DNA of 24,861 nt from Sphaeroforma arctica JP610 (taxonomy: Eukaryota > Opisthokonta > Ichthyosporea > Ichthyophonida), in assembly GCF_001186125.1 (NCBI RefSeq), contig NW_014040064.1, forward strand, positions 2,238 through 27,098, in the 5' to 3' direction. Below the pieces are notes generated by a model, which was given only the letters and a program-made list of their open reading frames with translations, did no database searches and was not told the DNA's origin. Shown in pieces: positions 19,560-24,861 of this stretch. The position numbers and the translations under genes are program-made. How positions within the stretch are numbered: position 1 is the stretch's first letter; every line of letters starts with the position of its first letter.

Positions 19560-20612
19560 CCCCCAGATCTATAAGCTGATGGACTACGGTATCTCTGGTG
19601 ACCACACCTTGGACTCGATCTCCGGGTACTTCCAACGGAACAAATCCATCGGTGGCCTCAACAAATGCCAACAATGCAGCCGCCTCCAGACCAACGACTT
19701 TCCTCTCATGAATATAACCGATATCGTCATCGACTTTATCACCTACGCAATAAATCCCGCGCACGATTATTCCAAGCCAAAATCCGGGCGCATCAGAATC
19801 TACTATAGTTGTGTCTCACTTTGCATGGTCCAGCGGAAGGGCTGCCACGGATCCTCGACTGCATCTGGCGCTATGCCGCTAACCCGCAAATATTTGGGGG
19901 ATTCGGCCACGACATAAATAGACCCTGGGTACAACGGCTGCCAAGCCATTCGTTCCGCCCACGTCTGACCGCCCAAAGCAATATTCAAATGTTCAAAGAT
20001 ATTACCAACGACGATATCCGCGCCAAACCTGCATACCGGGTGCCGATGACACAGGCACCACCCTCACTGGTTACTTTGAGGACATATTTAACCCCACAAA
20101 TCCGTACGTGGTTCCACCGGATACGGAACCCTCGCCAGATGTAGCTCCTGCCATACGCCCCGACGATGTAATGGAGGCTACTACGCTTTCCAATACACAA
20201 GAGGCCTAGCCCTGACAGAATTTACATTCTCCTTCTGAAGGCTGCAGTGGAGCGCTCCACCGAACGCTGGACACTAGGACGCCCTGACACAATAGCCCAC
20301 TGATTAAACTGCTTGCCGAAGCATTCACTGAGCTACTAAAGGCGGGTACCTTTTCTACAGCCCTGAACTCCACTTTCATGTCAGCGCACCCCAAAAAAGG
20401 TCGATGAAGATATCACCTCCTCCGCCGAGTTCCGCCCCATCACGCTAACACAAATAGTCAGACGCATCTTTGAGAAGTGCTTCCTCAAGCTGATCACAAG
20501 CCACCCCGGCTCTGCTACCCATGCTACCCAAGCTGGCTCCAAATCACGATACACCTGCCATACCCAAGCACTCGCCGCCATCGAATCTGAGACACAGTAC
20601 AATAAGGAACGA
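19560..20612 (+). mobile_element. Decayed LINE (non-LTR) reverse-transcriptase fragment
   Basis: Pieces in changing frames match the order expected for a LINE ORF2: a basic linker (RNKSRARLFQAKIRAHQ near 19750), a pre-RT segment (GTTLTGYFEDIFNPTNP near 20060), a KRPSPDRI block resembling (S/A)PGPD (near 20203), and RT-like FRPITLTQIVRRIFEKCF (near 20430) followed by QAGSKSRYTCHTQAL (resembling QxGFRxxxxTxxA). At least three frame changes and several stops are present. The YxDD region, thumb and 3' UTR are missing, so it is a fragment cut on its 3' side, unusual for LINEs, which normally lose the 5' end. Confidence 0.65.
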
Positions 20613-20615
20613 CAG

Positions 20616-20972
20616 GTCTGCTTGCAGTTTAATGGATCCAGCGTAACGTACTCCAAAAAGTGTGCGACACCCTCGCCTGACCAGACGTTTACCGCATCCG
20701 CGGCGGAAGGTGGCTTCCAACTTTGGAACGTGGGCACCGGCAAGTGTTTGGTCGACTATGAAAAGAATGGCGTTGGGCTGGGCACGCTCGACTACGGATA
20801 CAAGATCTACGATGACCAAATCTGGTATCTAGAGCCTCGCGGTGATGGATATCTCCTCATTAACAAATATCATGGCAACCGTGTGGTCATGTACGGCGAT
20901 TCGCGAGGGCTGGGTGTTCTGGCGTCCAAATATGCAGTCTACTCCGATCAAGTATGGTCGACCATTTGTTAG
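20616..20972 (+). CDS. Beta-trefoil (ricin-B-type lectin fold) exon
   Basis: About 118 residues form three related subrepeats, each centred on a DQxW/F motif: VCLQFNGSSV..PDQTF, FQLWNVGTGKCLV..DDQIW and YLLINKYHGNRVV..SDQVW. This is the classic carbohydrate-binding beta-trefoil layout and it is nearly complete. CAG at 20613-20615 could be a splice acceptor, the stop TAG is at 20970-20972, and AATAAA follows 25 nt later, so it reads as a terminal exon. Its 5' exons are not identifiable; the LINE fragment abuts it and the frame is open from one into the other. It is probably a carbohydrate-binding protein or the tail of one. Confidence 0.6.
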   Translation, partial: VCLQFNGSSVTYSKKCATPSPDQTFTASAAEGGFQLWNVGTGKCLVDYEKNGVGLGTLDYGYKIYDDQIWYLEPRGDGYLLINKYHGNRVVMYGDSRGLGVLASKYAVYSDQVWSTIC

Positions 20973-20996
20973 TGAAGCAGAATCAGTGTTCACCAA

Positions 20997-21002
20997 AATA
21001 AA
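20997..21002 (+). promoter_or_regulatory. AATAAA poly(A) signal after the lectin exon
   Basis: Lies 25 nt after the stop codon, a short but workable 3' UTR. Confidence 0.45.
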
Positions 21003-21886
21003 ACGTGTATGTTCATGGCACTTCAACATAATACTCGACAGCCGATGTCGTAATTGCATAACTAGATTTATTATACTTGTAGACTTCAGTTGTCCCCCAG
21101 TTACGTCACATTCGTAATGGCCAGTTTATAATTCTAAAATGATATTTTGATTTCGGAAGACTGTTTCAAGTTGTTAAATTGTGTCTTGTTATAAATAGAG
21201 CGTACGATTGTAGACTGTAGACTGCTGCAGAAACTCTGGATAGCTTGCCGCCTGTTATCACATACAAAGATACGAAGATCTGAAATAAGTCAATACTGAT
21301 ACATAGTCGCTCTGCGGTCTACTCTAGGGCCTGGGCACTGAGTGTCTCTGTAGAGATCTAGTATCTACTACATAGAGAGACTGAGAGTCAGTAGAGTCTA
21401 CATACCGATAAAATAAAAATTAGAATTACTCCGATACCCTTTGCGGACGGCTCCAGCCAACAGGTAACAGTGTTAGTTGTCATGTACAGTGAACAGCCTC
21501 AATCAACAGGCTGCTCCAGACTCCAGAGTAGTCCAGACTCCAGAGGGATCATCGACAGACGCGCTGAGAGTGATGAGACGAATCGACGACAGAGACAAGA
21601 GTATATACATATTTACATACCGAGTCAGACTTTGTTGCTTTTATATATAATATAAGGTCCCTCGAATTTCCCAAAGTTCGGTCCTTATTCTCCGAATTCA
21701 AAAATCGGCCCAAAAAATGATCATTTAGCGCCAGGAATTCACAAACTAAGCACACTTACTATATAGTAACCGCACGCGGCATGACGCTTATCAGACATTT
21801 CGGCTTTTGCCCATTGACAGTAACACAGCAGAGAACATCGGGCAAAGCAAAAACAAAAAAACTCAAAACTACCAGTCTGCCACAGG

Positions 21887-21955
21887 CCTACAGGCTACAT
21901 ACAGCCCACAGGGCACAGGGCCACAGGCCCCTACAGGCTACATACAGCCCACAGG
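21887..21955 (+). repeat. ACAGG-rich tandem repeat, 43-bp period
   Basis: Identical 26-bp segments at 21887-21912 and 21930-21955 (both open CCTACAGGCTACATACAG), with further degenerate ACAGGC/CCCACAG words to about 22015. Confidence 0.9.
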
Positions 21956-22289
21956 TCACAGGGCTACAGGCCCACAGCACAGGCCGGGCTCACAGCCCAC
22001 AGGCAGCAGGCTGCATAGTACACACTCGACAGTCGACAGTGGAGTGAGTGACCTAAAACTGGACACAATTATAATTAATAAAAAAATACATGGGAAAGCT
22101 ACTCCGCTCCTCTTTATCAAATCTTTACTCCGGACACAATTCCGAAATCTTCTTTGTATAAATGGCCAATGGGACAAGAGTTCAGAACTACAGAACTTCA
22201 GGAGCGCCCAAACGTTGAATCTTCGAACTTCTTGGAATCTTGGAACTCGAACCATCGTTTTTCAGATTAAACACTAGATAACAATTAAA

Positions 22290-22440
22290 CAAGAGGTCAC
22301 CAGGTGTCCCGCCTCCAGGTCACCAGGCCCAGGCCCCAGGGTGACCTCTGACCAGGCCACTAGGCACCAGGCCCCAGGGCCGCCCTCAGGGCTCAGGCCC
22401 GCAGCCCTCAGGGCCTCAGGCAGGTTCCGTCGTTGACTTT
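22290..22440 (+). repeat. CCAGG/CAGG-rich cryptic repeat
   Basis: Dense GC-rich words (CACCAGG, GGCCCCAGGG, CCCTCAGGGC) without a fixed period, sharply different from the AT-rich flanks. Confidence 0.85.
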
Positions 22441-22458
22441 GCAAAATAATCTTTTTAT

Positions 22459-22485
22459 CTCGAATTCCGGAATTCGCAATTCGAG
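22459..22485. repeat. Overlapping EcoRI-type palindromes
   Basis: A perfect 16-bp palindrome at 22461-22476 (CGAATTCCGGAATTCG) overlaps a wider pair, CTCGAATT (22459-22466) with AATTCGAG (22478-22485). Confidence 0.9.
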
Positions 22486-22580
22486 GTATGTAAATAAAAA
22501 TTGAAATTTCACTCTTTTTTTTAAAGACTAAAAGTTAAGTTCGATCATGACCCTCTCTAGAGAAAGAAAAATTTGCCACA

Positions 22581-22633
22581 ACGGACTAACGTCCGTAAAA
22601 CCCTATAAAAAAATCCGGCCATCAAGATGGCCG
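22581..22633. other. Two adjacent perfect hairpins
   Basis: ACGGAC-TAAC-GTCCGT (22581-22596) is followed by CGGCCATC-AA-GATGGCCG (22616-22633). No known RNA family fits. Confidence 0.7.
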
Positions 22634-23274
22634 TGAAAACATTGAACATAAATTCATATTTATGTTTAGCAAAAACTTGCTTGCCATATTAGATGTTCAT
22701 TTGTGCATTGAGTTTGCGTCTGTTGCGACGAAAGTAGTTAAATACATAGACATCGGTCGGCTCATCGGCTGGCATATTGCTTTTTCATTTTCACCACGGT
22801 CTCCATGGGTCCCGGGCTCTGATATCGGTGTAACTAATAAACGTATTGCAGAGAAAACAATCCCTGATCGATAATTAATTTGGCGCCTTGAGCTTCGTGA
22901 GGCATAGTTTACACATAAACATCTAGTCAAGGCTTGGTAGAATTGAAGGCGGTAGATCTCGACTTCTTAAGTTTGATGAGTTTTCATAGTCACGATGGAC
23001 ACCTGCTTATTTTAGACTGGATACTGGAGGTCGTCAATCTGTAGTTGCAATCGAGTATAGTCATCTTCGAGTAAAAAGGTGGTGTAAACTGGAACAACAA
23101 CTGTCAGAAATGCGAGATTGGTGGCAACCGGTTACCATTGAAGTCGCACTTCAGTTGTCGATAGTCGGGACGTTATATCAGTATCAGAAGTCTAGGCTAT
23201 CTAGCTTATTGATCTTAAATTTTGTATATTTTTCTTTTCTGCATCCTATTTCAGATGCATATAAATAGCGTAGT

Positions 23275-23320
23275 ATGCGCAACATTGCTCTAGAATATCT
23301 CAAAATATTCCGTTGCGCAT
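23275..23320. other. Nested inverted repeat inside the minus-strand frame
   Basis: ATGCGCAAC (23275-23283) pairs with GTTGCGCAT (23312-23320), enclosing GAATAT (23293-23298) and ATATTC (23305-23310). It covers the 3' end of the minus-strand frame, where it could act in 3'-end formation. Confidence 0.7.
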
Positions 23321-23635
23321 CTTCCAGTCAAACCATGCGAAACCTCTGAAAAAAAAAGTATCAACTGGTCTGTTGATATTTGATTCAATACTCGATGTCG
23401 TGATGACGATACTACTGTTTTCAGATACGGGTGTGTCTATCGTTTCAGAGAAAACTATTACTAGCGCCTGATCTATTTCATCATCTGCTACTATTTTGTC
23501 GTCTTCTACGATTATAGATAGGGATACAGATGATGATGTTGCATTGTTTGTACTGTTAGCTAAACTAGCTGTGGAACGCATCTGAGATAATGTTTGCTGT
23601 CCCGGCTGTGCGGTCGGCCTCCTACCGTACACCAC
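23300..23635 (-). CDS. Ser/Thr/Asn-rich open frame near the right TIR
   Basis: An open frame of about 111 codons, rich in Ser, Thr, Asn and acidic residues (SLANSTNNATSSSVSLSIIV), read leftward. A short basic leader (MTGKAPAHRNRKK, ATG at 23683-23681) lies just upstream in the same direction, with a TATATAA stretch before it. Family not recognised. It belongs to the candidate TIR element by position. Confidence 0.35.
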   Translation of the reverse strand: MVYGRRPTAQPGQQTLSQMRSTASLANSTNNATSSSVSLSIIVEDDKIVADDEIDQALVIVFSETIDTPVSENSSIVITTSSIESNINRPVDTFFFRGFAWFDWKMRNGIF

Positions 23636-23848
23636 CGGACTTTACTTTTTGCGATTTCTGTGTGCTGGAGCTTTGCCTGTCATTATATAAGGCTAGATAT
23701 ACTGTCTAGTTATACTACCTAAACTATAATAACAAACCTACAACCACGTTCGGTATATTAACAATTTTCACAGTTCTTCTTTTGGAACATAGCGCGATCA
23801 CTAAAGTGAGCGCCTTGCGCGCCCTTTTCTTCTCGTCTCCTCCTTACC

Positions 23849-23883
23849 CTCCGGAAAATAATCAAAAGTGCTCGCTTCGCCCA
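23849..23883 (-). repeat. Right terminal inverted repeat
   Basis: Reverse-complement partner of 17777-17811, with two identical blocks of 10 and 11 bp at almost the same spacing. Confidence 0.65.
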
Positions 23884-24146
23884 CACCTGATATAATAAAA
23901 AATTCCAAAGTTTCTCATGAATCGCATCGGTAGAGAGAATAAGAAGGTTAACTAGGCGATGGGAGAAACCTAGTTAAATTTCTATAAAACCAAGTTGACG
24001 ATGTGTCACACTTGAAATATGTTCGTGTAAATTCACGTGCGGTGTCGGCTTCTAAAGTTCTACTAGGCAAATGAGTTACTCTGTGAGTGTCTACTAGGAG
24101 TTACTCAATACACTACATCACAAATAGATAAATACACACCGTCCAC
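23884..24146. other. Spacer with a perfect inverted repeat
   Basis: TTAACTAGG (23948-23956) pairs with CCTAGTTAA (23969-23977) around a 12-nt loop. A direct repeat of TCTACTAGG..GAGTTACTC spans about 24057-24106. No gene. Confidence 0.55.
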
Positions 24147-24236
24147 CAGGGTTGTTAAACGAACAAGAAAACATAATACCCTGGCGAGCCATTTTTTCCC
24201 GGACAGTTTAGTCCATTTGTCCGATCAACAACCCTG
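24147..24236. mobile_element. 90-bp hAT-like MITE with 8-bp target duplication
   Basis: The ends are CAGGGTTGTT and its complement AACAACCCTG. The similarity continues inward (CG.ACAA), giving TIRs of about 20 bp. The element is flanked by CCGTCCAC (24139-24146) and CCGTCCAA (24237-24244), which match at 7 of 8. CAGGG ends with an 8-bp duplication are typical of hAT elements. It is far too short to code for anything. Confidence 0.8.
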
Positions 24237-24244
24237 CCGTCCAA

Positions 24245-24559
24245 GGTCCACCACTCCTGACTCCACCGAGTCCGAGCATCTGTTGAAAATTTCAAACTTT
24301 ATCCGGAGAATTTCAGCAATAAATACATGCATACGTAGTCATACATATATGATATAAGTCATAATTATGTACTAACGAACAAAAATTATTCTTTTCTTGA
24401 AATTTAATCTTGGAAAAAGAGGTTTTACTCCTATCGGAATTTATTTTCCATTTTATTTATTTAAAAAAACCAAAAGTTACAAACAATACAACTTTTTTTC
24501 GGGTCAAACAAATGCATTTTTGTTTTATAAAAAAATCGAACGTTTACACCACACATACA
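24245..24559. other. AT-rich 5' flank of the right-hand secreted gene
   Basis: AT-rich spacer without supported coding content; the minus-strand frames here are shadows. Confidence 0.5.
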
Positions 24560-24568
24560 TATAAATAG
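24560..24568 (+). promoter_or_regulatory. TATA box of the right-hand secreted gene
   Basis: TATAAATAG lies 77 bp before the ATG at 24645, a natural spacing for a core promoter and short 5' UTR. Confidence 0.55.
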
Positions 24569-24644
24569 AGCTTGTTCCCTGGTGCGTCCATGATAGCGTC
24601 GGTGTAAAGCAAACTTGTCTAAATCAATACTCCTATTTGCAATT

Positions 24645-24861
24645 ATGACTAGTATTGTCAAAGCCACTCTTCTCGTGTCTGGAATGACCTATATCGCCAC
24701 GGCCGCCTCGACCGATGTGTTTGGCGAGTTGGACGGCGCAGGTCTCGATTATGTCGCTCCAACAACCGAGATGTCGCCTGTCTATGAAGACAACATCGTT
24801 TCTTTTGAACCCCAAGATCGGTTTTTAGGCACAATAGCAAGTGTCATAAGCACCGTAACTA
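24645..24861 (+). CDS. Secreted protein, N-terminal part (cut by window end)
   Basis: ATG at 24645 opens a frame that stays open to the last base (72 codons). MTSIVKATLLVSGMTYIATA is a clear signal peptide with cleavage likely at AAS/TDV. The mature part begins VFGELDGAGLDYVAPTTEMS, acidic and without cysteines so far. The signal peptide resembles that of the gene at 8020 (ATLLVS against AALLVS), and both mature starts are acidic, so it could be a relative of exon 1 there, but the match is too short to claim. Minus-strand frames over this stretch are shadows. Confidence 0.6.
   Translation, partial: MTSIVKATLLVSGMTYIATAASTDVFGELDGAGLDYVAPTTEMSPVYEDNIVSFEPQDRFLGTIASVISTVT

Larger units (their letters stand above)
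21003..22450. other. Gene-free, repeat-word DNA
   Basis: No coding support. Blocks of TCTACT/AGAGTC words (21310-21410), CAGACTCCAG words (21500-21550), ACAGGCC words (21870-22030), GAACTTC/GAATCTT words (22180-22255) and CCAGG words (22290-22440) alternate with plain AT-rich spacer. Confidence 0.6.
22451..23299. other. Gene-free stretch with small palindromes
   Basis: No open frame with support. Holds the palindrome and hairpins listed separately, and a TATAAATAG motif near 23260-23268 on the plus strand. Confidence 0.5.
17777..23883. mobile_element. Candidate 6.1-kb TIR-bounded element, class unknown
   Basis: The ends 17777-17811 and 23849-23883 are inverted copies: TGRGCGAAGCGAG, one or two differing bases, then ACTTTTGATTA, then purine-rich sequence. 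Open frames begin about 200 bp inside each end and point inward (plus strand from 17980, minus strand from about 23683). That layout fits a two-gene mobile element. No transposase, polymerase or capsid signature was recognised, so the family is unassigned. A LINE piece and a lectin exon lie in the middle, so it is composite. It appears broken in several places. No convincing target-site duplication was found. Confidence 0.4.

Noticed and set aside
19803-20394. Minus-strand frames opposite the LINE fragment
   Set aside because: Shadows; the plus strand carries the RT-like residues.

Overview
This window looks like nuclear DNA of an intron-rich eukaryote, not bacterial or organellar DNA. The signs are GT..AG introns of about 100 to 1,200 bp with GTAAGT/GTATGT donors, long (TA)n, (TATG)n and (TG)n tracts, TATA boxes, AATAAA signals, non-LTR and DNA-transposon debris, and secreted leucine-rich-repeat (LRR) genes. 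A unicellular relative of animals (an ichthyosporean of the Sphaeroforma kind) is my best guess. That is inference from gene style only; no marker gene confirms it.

The centrepiece is a complete 17-exon plus-strand gene (8020-15897) that I assembled by hand. The exons sum to 2,988 nt, giving a 995-residue secreted protein with consistent reading phase at all 16 junctions. It has a signal peptide, an unrecognised N-terminal domain of about 285 residues, and then two tandem modules. Each module is a Cys-rich domain, an LRR N-cap, LRRs (5, then 9) and an LRR C-cap. Most LRRs sit on their own 72-nt phase-2 exon, and four pairs of LRRs or LRR-sized exons are fused. One intron holds a decayed half-length LRR exon.

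Left flank (1-8019): the first exon of a minus-strand secreted-protein gene (390-573); a 606-bp MITE with good terminal inverted repeats (TIRs) (960-1565); a broken F-box/LRR gene (2226-3540); about 1 kb of simple repeats (3551-4540); and about 3.3 kb without a gene but with diverged direct repeats and cryptically simple DNA.

Right flank (15898-24861): the 3' end of the secreted LRR gene; a second F-box/LRR copy on the minus strand (16397-17458), opposite in orientation to the first; and a candidate TIR-bounded element of unknown class (17777-23883). That element holds unrecognised open frames near both ends, with a decayed LINE reverse-transcriptase piece and a beta-trefoil lectin exon in its middle. 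After it come a 90-bp hAT-like MITE with an 8-bp target duplication (24147-24236) and the first part of another secreted-protein gene (24645 to the window end).

Three of the recognisable host genes start with a signal peptide, so the locus looks like secreted or surface-protein territory that transposons and gene duplication have heavily reworked.
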